Below, in pieces: positions 11,201 to 24,743 of a stretch of DNA of 64,000 nucleotides. The notes under the pieces were generated by a model. That model was not told the DNA's origin, searched no databases, and saw nothing but the letters and a program-made list of their open reading frames with translations. The DNA is from Hybos culiciformis. Taxonomy: Eukaryota > Arthropoda > Insecta > Diptera > Hybotidae. How positions within the stretch are numbered: position 1 is the stretch's first letter; each line of letters begins with the position of its first letter. The position numbers and the translations under genes are program-made. The stretch is taken from the NCBI GenBank assembly GCA_964007475.1, contig OZ023273.1:32789287-32853286 (forward strand), given 5' to 3'.

Positions 11201-14200
11201 ATTCGATTTGATCTATTTTAAAATTGAAATAAAAGTAAATTTCAATTTTCATAGTTCCATCATCATACTATCTACAAATTTATTTTTATTTTTTTTTATA
11301 CGAAAATAAAGAAGGCAGCGACACTGTGTAAGCAAATACAATAAATTTCATTATATTATTTTTATTTAATTTTAATTGAATGAAAAACTGGTTTATTATT
11401 ATTTTTTTTATTTTTTTTTTTTAATGATAAAAATCTGTCATATATAAAAATAAAAAATTGAAAAAATAATAAAAAAAAAATACCTCTAAATCTTATTCAA
11501 TTTTCAAAAAAAAAAAAAAATTAGGAGTATCAACAAAAAAAAAATGCGCACATGAAAATGAAAGTGAACTCAATTTTTTCTTATTTCACTTCACTTCATT
11601 TTGAAAACAAACCTTTGTTGTTGTTTATTTATTTATTTTTTAATTTCATGCATTAAAAATTTTTTAAGCATTAAAAAAATTGTTTTTTTTTTATTAAATT
11701 TCATAACCGATTTGGGAGTCACGAATTTATTTTTATTTTTTTTTTTTTTCAATATACGTTAAGATGAAATTTAATATCAGTTAATTTTTTCTGAATTACT
11801 CTTTTGTTAAATAAATAAATAATTTATTTATTTTTATTTTTTTTGCTTAAGATTATCTGCTTTTTCATATTTTTTTTTTTTTCAAATAAATAAAAATAAA
11901 TAAATGGAATATTAAATTTGCGCATAATTGCGTGCGTGATTTTTTGTTTTTTTCATGTGTATTCCCATTAAATTGACAATTTCAGAGCTAAAAGGTTATC
12001 TTATGTCATTTACATAAGATGAAAAAGAAAAAAGAAAAAAAAAATAAAACAGGAATAAAATGAGTTTTAAGAAATAGGATTTCATTGCAAAAAAATACTA
12101 ATTTTTAGGCTATAAAATTTGTTATAGGTTGGCTGGTTTTTGGTTTTTATTTTTTGTATTTGAAGTTTCTGAAATGTAACCTGTCCCATTGCGAAATTTC
12201 AAGTTATAAATAATTAAAAAGCTAACTGCATGTCATTACACTGTAAAAAATAGTCTAAACATTTGGTTAAAAACATGTTAAAAAATATCGTAAAATTTTC
12301 GTTTTAAATTCGTTTGTATTGAAGAACATTCAAGAATGGTTATTTAATTCCTGATGATCGAAAGAAACAGTTGACTAGTTATAACAAAAATAAAAAATAT
12401 TAGTATGGTTATGAGGGGAAAAACTCTTGCGGCACTAATAATTTCCAGCTCTGCTTAAAAGTGTCTAATCAATTTTAGTAAAAACAATTTCACATAACTT
12501 TAGTTCAAATTTTGAATATTAATCAATTAACAGCTAATAATTTTACACTATCGACATACATTTGTTTTTGGTGTGCAGGATTATCCTACCAATTACACTT
12601 TTATGCCAGATATACCATCTTGCATCATTTTTACCCACTAACATCATTCTCTAATTCAAAGAGCAATTAAATAAACGTCAAGTAACAATTAAACTTTTTT
12701 TTTTAATAATAATATTTCTTAAATAAATTAAGTAGGTCAATTACTTATTTATTTTAAGATATCGAAAAACAGATTTTTTGTTTTTTTTGTGAGATATCAT
12801 CATTATTTTCAGTTATTTTGGTCATTTGGTTGATTTTTTCCATTAAAAATAATTTTGTTATTTGATCAAGTGAAGCAATTTTGAAAAAAATAAATTAAAC
12901 AATATTCAATGACTTTTTTCAATATTATCAAAATATAATAATAAGAAATTTTTTTTTTATTTTGTATATTCGATTTTTATTATACTTTTAATATAAAAAA
13001 AATTCATTTTTTGTAAATCATCATTATTAAATTTAAATGTAAATCTGTTAAAAAATAAAATATGAATTTATATTAATTTAGCCAGAAAACGCACTTTAGA
13101 AGTACATATATGCCCTATGTATGTATAGTTCATATTATTATTAAACTTTTTTTATTTTTCAACTAGAAAAATGGTAGAAAACAAAATTGAAAAAAAAACA
13201 AAAAAAAACAATTTCTTGAAGGTTAAGTTTGCAATCTGTATACCTATACATTATGTAACTTAAGCTTTATTGAAAAACAATTACAGTGTAATTAGTGCCA
13301 AATTAGTGAACTAATTTTATTGCTTTAAAAATCTATAAATAAATCTAGCAATAAAAATTCATGAACGTTATTAATTTTTTTTTTTTTTAATAAAAATACC
13401 TATATATTATAATTTTAGTGTTTTAAGGTCTCTCTCAAATTATATTTTCATATATTAATTTTTATTTTTACTTTTAATAACACTTAAAATATTGGGTGTT
13501 ACAGTGGCAGAACTATATTTATATTATTATTATGTAAAATATAATATATTAATAACCATGTTTCCACATTCGCGGTTAAAATTAGAATAATTATAGAATA
13601 TATATATATTATTTTTGTACTATTAGAATCTTTGACTATTTTATTCCGGATGTTGTTTATTATAAAAATGTATATATTCAAACAAAAGAAAAAAGAATTT
13701 ATTGACTAAAATTGCAAATTATAAACTTAATAATCAATATACATATTGATATTACATTCCAATAATATAATGATAAATGCTCAATGACATTTGCAACATT
13801 AAAATTATTAAAATATTGATGGTAATAACATGCAAAAGTTATGTATTTAAATGAAAGATATTAATGGAATTCTCTGCCGCCAATTATTTTTAATAAGTAC
13901 TTTTTAAAATCAATTGAAAAAAAAAGTAAAAATAAAAATAAATTATTTATATATAAATATAAAAATAAAATGAAATAAAAAAAATTATTTTTTACAAAAA
14001 TACATTAATATTATTATTTTTTTTTGTTCAAAGAATAAAAAAAATATTTATTAACACAATGTGAAAATATCCTTATTTTCATGTTATTTTCTACTCTGAA
14101 AAAAAAAAAAAAATATATATTCATAAAAAATTATTTATTATTTTTCTTAAAATTTATTTGCATAAAATGAAAAACGATTATTTATAAAGGTTTACCAGGA

Positions 14201-17200
14201 AATTATTATTATTTTTTTTATTTTTATTTTTTTCTAAATACTACATTTTTTAATTGCAGTTATTAGAAGAGAAAAATATTCAAGAAATTATATATATATG
14301 TAGGTATATATATTTTACAGCCGGCAGAAATGTGTATTTTTCATTTCATAGCTTTTAGTTCGACTGGGATCGACTTGAATTTTTAGTTCTTTAAAAAAAT
14401 AAAAATCAAAATATTTCAATTTAAATTTTTTAGTATTTATTTTTCATTAACTTATAGATATATTGAACAACATGAAAATAACAACATAACATATCGAAAA
14501 AATGTTGTTTTTATCGAAAAAAAGATTATAACTTTTCACCTAATGGACAAAGAGGGCTCTAAAAAGACTAAAAATTATTAATTTTTATTCATTATTAATG
14601 AAAATAAAGTAAAACATTGTAAAAAAAAAAGTAAATTTTTTTCAAAATTGCTCGTAAATGAATGATTCGATCAATGCCGTTCTCTAGATAGTTATAAGGT
14701 TTTTTATTACGTATATTTGGATTATAATTTCAATTTTCCCATTTTATAATTTCATTAAATTAATTGCCGTCTATTAAGAGATACGAAACAATGAAGCGAG
14801 TTTAATGCACCGGCCTAAAAATAAAAATAATTTAGCTTTTATTTGTTTGTGGAAATTTTTTGTCTTTAAAGAAATTGAAAATACTTTTGCCATTAATAAT
14901 AGGGATATTTAAGATGCTAAAAAATTGATTTTGGCTATTAAAAAAGTGTAACAAGTAATATTTTTAAATTGAGGTAAATTGGTTGAATCGATTCTAAATC
15001 CTAAAAAAATAACTCGCCGTAGTTTTGAAAATATTATTTTCAGTAGGTATAGTCCGTTACTTGTTTTAATTTATAATTACCACCATATAAATAGATATTC
15101 TAATTCTATTTTTTAACTTTATACCAAAAGAGTTTTCTATTCAGATAATGAAATAAATAAAAAATCGTGTATAAATTCATTTTGCGGGCGAAAAAGAAGT
15201 TAAAGTACTTCATATTGAAAAACTAACTATAATAAAAAAAAGAAATAAAAATAATACAATCTCATTGAATATATAAGCGCTGATAGAACTCTTAGAAATC
15301 AAAATATGATAAATTAAGAAAGATTTTAAAGCTATTAATCTAAAGAATTCAATTACTCAAACGATATTCGTAATAAATAAATCAATTTTAATGAAATATT
15401 AATAAAATATTTACCTTCGGGGTGGAGTCATTAAGATTATGATCTTTTAGATTTTATCCATGCCGTGATTTCCACATTATTAATGTTTTATGAACATTTT
15501 TAACTTATAGGATTTTATTTTTTTTTTATTTTTAACATTAAACTATTATTATTCATTTTCTAATAAGAGTACAAAAATCAAAGATGTCCACTTAAAATAT
15601 ATATCTTTTTTATTGGTTATATCATTATTATAGTTTTCTTTTTATTTATGCTTCGGATCGACTAAAAATTAGGTACCTAATCGGTAAGGAAAATTTGTGA
15701 AATAAAAGAGTAAAATAATTTGAAATCCTTTTTTCATTTTTGAATTCGATAATTTTTTGTAAACATAAGTAAAAGAACTAAAAATAATATTTTTTTTAAG
15801 GAACATTAAGTAAAATTTATTCAGCGTACCTAAATAAAAGTCATATTAATTGAATTGAATGCATTTATAGGACATGTCACTTTGTTAGATTAAAAACACA
15901 GGTTTGCTGTTTTTATTTATATCTTAGTATACATTTTGAAATAAATGTAATATAATCACTAACAAAGTAGAGAAACTAAATAATTTTGTAATTAATTTGT
16001 AATTAACCAAAAAATATTATAATATCACAAAACTGTCATTTCTAAGAAATCTGTATTTTTTGTTAATGACTTCCAATATTTTAAACGAAAATGATAAACC
16101 AAGAAAACAGAAAATAAGCTTAAAACAAGATTACAAATTCAAATTCCCATAATTCAAATGCCAATCCCATTTCTTACGCACAAATGTTAATAACTTTTCT
16201 GAAAATTAATTGCTCAACTATGCGTTTAATTTATATTTTTCTTGCAGCCAAAGAAAAATAAGTTTTTTCCAAAGATTTTTTTTTTTTTTTTTAGCTAGGC
16301 ATTTAAATTTTCTAATTTTTCAATTCACCCACGTTAAATGATAACTTATTTCTGAATTTGATAAATACATTACTGTGTTGTTGACAAGATTCAGGATTAT
16401 CTTGAGATTCAAGAAGTAATTTACTTAATTTTATATTTTTCTCAAATTATTTACATGAACATAGTGCTTATTTATACACGTAAATGTGAATATAAGTATA
16501 TCTATATAGATTTATGCACAATTTTTAGCAATAAAGTATATATATATTCTAAAGTTTTTTATATATTCTTTTTATGTGAGATTCTGACTTTATGTAAAAA
16601 AATTAATGAACACTTAAAGGCCAGTTTGAACTTTAACAGAACGTGATTTTTGAAAAAAAAAAAAAAAAAATTAAAAATTAATAAATATACAGAATTGTTC
16701 GTTAAAATTAAAATAATTAAGTCAAAAAATAAATAGCTTTAGAGATGTAAATAATACTTACGTATACACCTTTGTACATGATCGCGAAAGCTAATGTGAA
16801 ATAACAAAACACAAAACGATCATAAATTTTATTTTATTTTTTTTGCGTATAGATCCTCAAAATATTTTTCTCATTGAAGTTTGTTTATTTTGTACATATA
16901 TTTATCTGGCTAAATTAAAAACTATAAGTATTCAATGAAGAACTAAGAAAAATTGTGGTTTAGGTTGAGTGTTTTGATTCTATTTTCTTTTAGTAATAAA
17001 AAAACTATAAAATTTTCACACAGATTTTCAAAAATCAATACCCTTTAATAATCAAATTCCAATCATATTGCAAACTAATAAATTCTATTAGTAATATTAT
17101 TCTCTGGATTTAGTGGAGAATAAGTATATGAGTTTTTGATACTTCACAAAATCTATGTACATAATTTTAATTGCATTATTCATTTCCTTGACTATTTTCA

Positions 17201-18432
17201 TGGATGATTAATTTTACTTTGAAGTAAACTTTTTTAAGAAAATGTAAATATTATCAAAATATCTCTATAGTTTTGGAATAATAAAAATTTTCCTGCATGA
17301 CTTTCAATTTGATTTTAGCATCAATCGTTTAAATTTCAATAAGATTTATAGTGTGTTATTGATTGGTTTCATATATTTATGTAACATAATACCTAGTTCA
17401 AAATAAAAAAAAAAAAAATAAAATAAAAAAACTTTTTGTATAAATATAATATTGTACATTAAATTATGTAAAAATAATTTTAAACAATTATTATTATTTT
17501 TGAATCCTATTATGCAAATCAGAAAGCTTGTTATACCGTTATAGGACCCCCAATAAAAGGTCAAACATTGATTTTCTTTACTCATAGCTCATTGACTTGT
17601 GATTTCTGACAAATAGTAATAAAAATGTTTATTTGATTTTAAGATGCAATGTTTATTATTGTCTACAGAAAAACATTAACCTAATATTTCGATAAATTTA
17701 TATTCTACACTTTATAATAAGGTCAAATTCAATAATAATAAAGAGTATGACAAAATCTAATTTTTATCACAATACTATAGTACTTATATTCTTTTTTTTT
17801 TACAAACCTCTCATTAAATTCCGACCGAATTCTTAATTCTTATTGGCCTAAGGCAAATGATAACCAACGTTCGTTAATTAACTATTATAAATTTTCAAGA
17901 TTTATGAACTTTAATTGAAAACAAAAATTATTTTTGATTTATAACTCCCAAGAAATATTTTATATTTATTTTTTTTAACATTATTATATTAATATAAAAG
18001 CAGCAGTAAGATAATAACAAAACAATTACTTAATTGTATTACTTTTATATCCCTTCCTTGGCTAAATAAACCAGAACACTAAAGGCAATCAAATTTAAAG
18101 TGGAGATGGCTCCAAGCTGTCCGTATTAATTTTGATTTGAAACCAACTATTGCTTAACCGCACGAAAGTGTGTCGGCATCTAAATTAGTATATTCCATTT
18201 TTGTTGTTGTTATTTTTGCAGACGAATGCACATTTAAAATTTAACATACATTTTGTAATTGATTATTTCTACTATGAATTGCAAAACAAATTCTGAGAAA
18301 AAAACATGGAAATAAAATTTCTTAAATATATTTTTTTTTTCTTATTTTAATTTTAAATTTAAATAAAATATTCGTATTTATAGTTTTATTTCGGTTTCCA
18401 ACCTACGCTTAAAAAAAAAATTATTTTTTATT
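8257..18432. other. A+T-rich non-coding block
   Basis: Ten kilobases without a supportable gene. Reverse ORFs at 13499-13681 and 17346-17585 and a forward ORF at 16455-16646 are Ile/Asn/Tyr/Phe/Lys-rich and look like chance. Small inverted repeats occur at 11220-11249 (11-bp arms), 11998-12020 (9-bp arms ATCTTATGT, 5-nt loop) and 15669-15680 (TTAGGTACCTAA). Long A or T runs are frequent around 11400-11900, 13920-14240 and 16650-16680. No transposon ends were recognised. Confidence 0.7.
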
Positions 18433-18458
18433 TAAATATATTCAATTGAATATATTTA
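18433..18458. repeat. 26-bp perfect palindrome
   Basis: The palindrome is centred on CAATTG. The core TATTCAATTGAATA extends outwards through TAAATA/TATTTA with no spacer and every position pairing. It could extrude as a cruciform. In DNA this A+T-rich, long AT palindromes arise by chance more easily than elsewhere. Confidence 0.92.
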
Positions 18459-19810
18459 TTATTATTATTTTAATTTTTTTTTTAATCTAAAATCACATAT
18501 GGAAGGTTAAATAATATAATACAATTTTATTTCTTATGGTTTGTTCATAAACGAAACTGTCTGTTTGGCGTTCGTACACATGGAAAATTTATTAAAATAG
18601 TGAAAATTATTATTTTTATACTAAATCGCAGCCCATAGAAATTTATAGAATAATCTTAACAGGTGATCTAGTCTTCTTAAAGGCTTTTCTTGAATTTTTT
18701 TTAACTTAAAATGATTATTCAATATTTAACAGCTTATTATCCTGATAATTTAAAAATCACCATTTCCAAAATTGGCTTCGGTCTAATGTTTCAAACTTCT
18801 AATATTCTATAATACTCACATCGAACTAAAATTAATCTATACTATATAACTAAAATAAAAGTTTTGTTTCAGATTCTAATCAGCGCACTTTTAAGCAAAT
18901 CGATTCTCATAACAAAGTTTTATTTGTTAAAAACCAACGCCTAAAAAAAAGCATATTTGTACATGAATGAATAAAATGTTTGCCTCATAAAAAAAAAAAA
19001 ACCAATAAAGTTTCGATTTCGATTTCAAACTGAAAATACTAATTTTTCATATGTGATTTAAGTATGAAATAAATTAAAAACACCACATGTAATCGAAAAA
19101 TTGAATTAAATCTTTTATTAATCTACATTGAATAATTCACAATTCCTGTTTATTACAAGCGAATATTTTTAATTTTTCAGAAGTATAAAATGTTTTTTTC
19201 TTTTAAAATGATAAAAATTATTTTATAAAAGAACCTGCAGCGACTGATATAGGAAATCCGAAAGCATAATCTTAATCATTTCGTACGAAAGTCAGCTTTA
19301 TGCAGCATTGTTACTGGGCTTTCAACTAATGGTAAACTGCATTATGTAATATTTAAAAAAAAATTATATATATATGAATATACATTTATATATAATATAA
19401 ATAAATTATACGTGAAGACAAGGACCTCTAAAATTTTCATTGTCATCTGAAATTCTTTCGATCGCGAGAAAATATAATAATTGAAAAATTAATAATTGAA
19501 AAGAATTATCATTTGGTCTATCTCATCCATGGACTTGGAAGTCTATTAAATTTAGGGAAATTTATTATTCTTTAGAAAAGTCCGCTCAACTCAGAATATA
19601 GAAAGAATACTTAAAGAAAAGGAAAAGCCACACAATTTGAAAAACATGAACATCGTAATGTAAACTTAAAAAATTACTAACCAAATTTCGATACAAAAAA
19701 AAATCAAATTTTATGGCTTAAGACTTCACTTCAAATTCTTTATGGCAAGAGAATATATTGAATCTTACTTATTTATTTCTGGTTGTTTGCATAAACTTTT
19801 AAAAACAATT

Positions 19811-19830
19811 TTCATTTCATTTCATTTCAT
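19811..19830 (+). repeat. (TTCAT)4 microsatellite
   Basis: Four perfect TTCAT units, preceded by AAAACAATT and followed by AAAATTAAAG. Confidence 0.9.
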
Positions 19831-20949
19831 AAAATTAAAGTTCGTTTTGAGATTCATTAACATTAAATTAAATAATACAAAATATAAATAATAATAATTT
19901 CTTAAATATCATAAATTTAACGTGTAATATTTTCAAAAATGTTAATTTTACTTTTTTTATAAAAATTCAAGTTAATAATAATATTTTAAATTTTTATTAA
20001 TAATGATATTGAAAATTATATGTTGGCTTCACTATCTAATCTTTTGAGAGATGGCAAAATATGGCTAATTTATATTATGGATTCTTTCTTGGTTTAAATT
20101 CACACAGAGTATATTATTTTTTGATTATTTAATTATAATAATCACTTAATAAAAAGTTTCTAAATTGACGTTTACATTAATTTTTCGAAATGAAGAAAAA
20201 GTATAGTTTATTTTATAAATTGAAAGTAGGTTCAAGAATAAGCGAAGGCGACATATCCTCATTTATAAATAAATTTCAGTATTCAATAAAAAATCTAATT
20301 AAGTTTTTCCATAAATTAGCTTTCTATTAAATTCTATCTATTCTATATTATATATGTCTAGTATTATGAAATTAGATTAATTCTTATTTTAATTAATCGA
20401 AATTATAAAAATAATCCTTAGTAAAAAAAAAATAGATTGATAAGATTTCTAAAATTCTTAAATTGAAACTTACTTGCATAATATCATTGTATCATTATGC
20501 TGCTTATTCTGTAAAATGTTTCCCATTAATTTTTTTCTAAAAGCTGAAATAAATAAAAAAAAAGTAAATAAATTTTAGGATTTTGAAAAATTTTAGAGAA
20601 CAAGAATTTAAATTAGTAAAGGATCTCGCTTTAAAAATTGTTTTAATGCATTTCCAATAAAACTCACTAGTAGTCGTTTTGTTCTTACTTCAATTTCAAC
20701 ACGCAGATTCTTGAAATAGGTCATTGCCATATATTAGCAATTGTAATTCTCACGGTTGTTACACTCTCGGACTCTAAGACTCCACTTTAATATAGACACG
20801 ACTAACTTGAATTAAATTCTTTACACATAGGAAGATTTTTAATTAATCTTTTTTAAAATAAACGTTTATATATTTTCAATTATAATTTTAAATCTTAATG
20901 AAGTTTGATTAAAATTAGGGAGACAGATATTATTTTTATAAAAAGAATC

Positions 20950-20990
20950 TAAAAAGGGTGAAGACGGATTTGAACTCAGAGCTGAAAACT
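20950..20990 (-). other. weak pol III B-box-like site with T5 run
   Basis: The reverse strand reads CTGAGTTCAAATCCGTC and then TTCACCCTTTTTAG. GAGTTCAAATCC fits the B box of tRNA-type promoters, and five Ts follow about 14 bases later, as in the 3' end of a tRNA gene or tRNA-derived SINE. However, the presumed T stem does not pair (CTGAG against CCGTC), no 5' acceptor half or A box was found, and no poly-A tail follows. At best this is a decayed tRNA/SINE fragment. Confidence 0.2.
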
Positions 20991-22127
20991 CATTTCCATG
21001 AAAATTTTTATATATATAGTTAGAGCTTTATTAAAAATAACTTTCATATGAAAGAGCATTAAGATGAAATGTTGTAAATCGACGTGTGTCTACGAGATAC
21101 TGTTCTGTATTTTTTCAAACCTTTTAGTTTCGGTTTTTTTTTGTTCTGTGTAATTAATCATTTATCAGGTACTTTGAAGAAAAAAAAATTATTAGCTTTT
21201 TTTTTATATAGAAAATATAATATTAATTTTTTTCATTTTTTTTTTTTTAAGAAAATTCTTAAATGAAATTAAATTTTAAGAAAAAACTAAAAATTAGGTT
21301 TGAATGATTTATGAAAAAAAAAATAACAATAATAATAAATAAATAAATTTTATTTTTTGACTAAGTTGAAAATGAAAAAAAATATGTATATGTATAGATG
21401 TATATATATTTTTTTTTCTCATTTCATCTGAAGCATAATCTTATTCTTTTCAATTTGAAAGAATTTTAATTAATTCTCGAAATAAATAAAAATATTCTTG
21501 GGAGAATTAACTACGATTTTTTTTTTTTTAAATCAGCAAAATATTATTCTGCCAAATCATAAATTAAAATATTATGATTGAATTTTGTGTTATGATGTTA
21601 TGAATTCATTCAGACTAATTTAATTTTTTTTTTTTTTTTAATTTTCAATTTTAGTTTGGACAGCGCGAGTAACAAAAAAGTTGATATCACGTTTTGTTAA
21701 AAAAAAAAAATAAGAATCTGACGTTGATTTCCACTCCAAAAGGTAAGATTCAAGATGTTTGTATTTTTGTCTTTGTTTTCAGTTTGGTAGCAAGAACACA
21801 AGGTAAAAATAATTATTTCGCATAAAAACACTTCAATTTTTTATATGTTTAGAAATAATATTCTTAGAATTATAAAAATTTTTGTTATTTGTATTGGTCC
21901 AAGGTTAAGATAAATTTCAGCAGATCAAAAAAATTTCATAAAATTAAAATTCAGTACAAAATAGTAGCCATTGTTTTCAACAATTCTCTGATTGAGACTT
22001 CCGACGTCTTTGAAACTATTGATAGCTCCACTTCACATTATCAGATAAATAGTGTAAAATTTAGTTGTAAATGAGAAATATTGGCTCTATGTTATAAGTC
22101 TCAATTTTTTAACTCTGATTTCTCAAC

Positions 22128-22440
22128 ATGAATGGGAATTATGTCATTTCAGGTGCGAATTATGACGCATTCATAAAGTGGTATTTTTCTTATAATAAGA
22201 AAAATCCCACATAAAAATGTAAATTATGGCACTATGGCATTTTCTTTTTGTTCCTCTTTTGAGTCGGAGATATGATATTATCGTTGTTCGTGGGACTTAT
22301 GTCATTTCCTTTTTAACAATTATGTCAATTATTTAATAGTGTCAATTATTGAATAGTCATAATGGTTTATGTCGCCAAAAAATCCAATGTTTTGTGAGAA
22401 TTACGGCGTGGGAATTATAACGTGAAACCAAAATATTAGG
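22128..22440 (+). repeat. diverged direct-repeat block, GGAATTATGNCRTTT-like units
   Basis: Related words recur in the same orientation: GGGAATTATGTCATTTC (22134), GTGCGAATTATGACGCATT (22153), GTAAATTATGGCACTATGG (22219), GTGGGACTTATGTCATTTCC (22290), CAATTATGTCAATTAT (22318) and GAGAATTACGGCG followed by TGGGAATTATAACGTG (22396-22424). Spacing is irregular. The block also contains the near-perfect hairpin 22178-22210. It probably represents a satellite-like or transposon-internal array that has drifted. No ORF is preserved. Confidence 0.6.
22178..22210. repeat. 16-bp-arm hairpin with 1-nt loop
   Basis: GTGGTATTTTTCTTAT (22178-22193), a single A, then ATAAGAAAAATCCCAC (22195-22210). Fifteen of 16 positions pair. 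It sits inside the diverged repeat block. Confidence 0.88.
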
Positions 22441-24743
22441 ACTTAAACATTGCAAATTTAAAGTAGAATTTTTTTGAAGGCTATATTTTTACTAATAAAT
22501 AATTATAAAAATTTATGAATGACATTATAAACAATAAAAAAAGTAATTGAGAAATCGTAAGTGAAAGTTAAAAATAATTTACGCCGAATATAACTTAGAA
22601 TTCAATTAATATTTCAAAAAAAAAATAAAAAAATTAAATAGCTATTTTTGTATTTATAATTGTATTGTTGCAGCTGTTATGTTTCTAATTCATTGATCAA
22701 AATAAAAAATGCTTAAGCAGACAGCATAGAAAATTAAAAAGAAAAAAAAATTATTACAATTTCATATGATTAAAAATTTCACGAATGAATTGTAATCAAT
22801 TTCAAACTATTGATTTTATTGTTTAAAACTTTCCTACACATTCTACTACACAACATAACTTTCTAATTTTTTTTCATCAGCAATTAAATATTAAATTCAA
22901 TCAATTTCTTAATTTCATGTTTTTATGCTTGAGAATTTCTTTGAACATAAGAATTATTTATTCAGTATATGTTAAAAATTATTTATATATTAAAAAAAAA
23001 ATATAATTGTTTTCTTAGAATCAGTTATCAGTATATAAGTAACTAAATCTAATTGTTAATCAAATACCCTATATTAGTTGTAATTAGAAATTGAGATTAT
23101 ACTACAGGCATGTGTATAATTTGTACTAATCAACATAAAATAAGGTTCGTCGGATAAACCTTAATAGAAACGATTTCTTTATGAGAATAAGAATAATCAG
23201 AAATTTTAAACATAATAATTATTTTGAACTTAATTATTTATAAATAAATATATAGTAAATACTAAATATCATAATACTACACACAATATTCATATGTTTT
23301 TGTAGACTAATTTGAGTCAACGAACTTTTGTTTAATGTTCTGTTCTAAACTAAATTGTACGAAAAAAGATGTTATAAAAATTCGCAAAAATAGAAAACAA
23401 AAAGTTCTTAAAGTGTGATTTGAAGGGTATTAAACGCCTTTAAAAAATTTTTTGTAGGAATAGTTTATGGACGTCTTAAAATAGTCATTAACATTTCCAA
23501 TTTTATGATCAACTCACAATATTATACTTGAAATATGTATTTATATATATACATTTATGTGTATGTTATAAAGTTCAACAAAATATAAAAATTTATTTTA
23601 TTTGTAAAAACTATCTTCTATTAACAAGTTAATGATAATTAATGATATATGTTACCTACCAATGTTTTAAACAAAAAAAAAAAGAATCCGCAGAAAGATT
23701 TTTTTATGTGAGTGCTTAAAAAAGTTGAATGAGCTAACTTTGAATTGAGAAATTATTAATATTTGGCCAATTAGTCTTGTGTAATTTCGTAGTAACCTTG
23801 TCTAGAAACTAGAAAAGTAATAAGATGATAAAATTGAATCATATTGAATATTTCGTGGCAAAAGAAAATTCCATGTATCCATTCTTCTAATATAGTACTT
23901 CGAAATCAGGAGAATTCTTTGTCCTGAAAATTTTAAATATAAATTTTATATATTATATAGATCTAAAATTTGATTAAAAAGTTTTCAATAAGGCTTTAAT
24001 TATTTCATTAGCAGAAGCGTCAATCATTTTTAATAAAACTGAAATCCTTTAATCTAAAACTTCCTCATTGAAAATTCAAAACAAACCAACAGAATTACAT
24101 TTTTTTTGTGTGAAAAATTGCAAATTAATTTTCAATATAAAGTAACACAATGCTCAAAAGAGTTACCATTATTTTTTTTAAAGTTTTGAATTAAAAACAG
24201 AAAAAAAATTACCTATATTTCAATCAATTTTAATTAAAAACAAATTGAGATTACTTTTTGTTAAAAAGATATCAGATTGTGTTTTCAATTGTTTAGTTTG
24301 GCAGTTTGTCTTGTTTATGAATGAAAAACATAAAACTTTTAGTGGCAAAAAAGCGCTATGCTTTACGTTTTTTATTTTTAATTAAAAAAGAAAACTTTAT
24401 GTACATAGTTTTGAAAACTAAAGATTGTAATCGCAAAAAAAAACTCTACAAACAAATATAGTTTATTAAAAATTTTCCAATAATTATTATTACACATAAA
24501 TTTAAGAATAAAAAAATTATTAACAAAAAATTAAAATTAATTAAATTATATTTTTTTTTTCAAGTATTTTATATCGCCTTGAATTATTAGAATATGGATG
24601 GGCTCGGGAATATGCGGCATTACGCTCTTTGCATGAAAAGTTATTCAATTTAACTATTGTGAATATTTAGACTATTTCAAAATTATGAGTTTTTTTTTTT
24701 ATATCCACTTAGTCTGCCAAAAAAACCAATTTCATGTACGTAC
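22441..24743. other. A+T-rich non-coding block
   Basis: No ORF or RNA gene supported and no bounded repeat found. A slightly GC-richer patch at 24590-24640 (GGATGGGCTCGGGAATATGC) precedes the TTAA element and could not be assigned. Confidence 0.65.

Larger units (their letters stand above)
18459..22127. other. A+T-rich non-coding block
   Basis: No gene supported. GC-richer patches lie at about 19240-19330 and 20690-20800 without a readable frame. The forward ORF 21084-21266 is Phe/Lys-rich. The forward frame 21889-22074 (61 codons) has only a TTG start. It is less repetitive than most, but I do not recognise it. Confidence 0.65.

Noticed and set aside
11716..11729. 14-mer GAGTCACGAATTTA shared with 24767-24780 inside the TTAA element
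   Set aside because: The flanks do not match beyond the word. A shared 14-mer of this composition over 64 kb is weak evidence of common origin.
17346..17585. 79-codon reverse ORF
   Set aside because: Contains translated A and T runs (NNNN, FFFFFYF) and no conserved motif.
18882..18895. CAGCGCAC, a hAT-like end word
   Set aside because: No inverted partner and no 8-bp duplication found nearby.
21889..22074. 61-codon forward frame
   Set aside because: Only a TTG start. The sequence is less repetitive than most here, but I recognise no family and see no splice signals that decide it.
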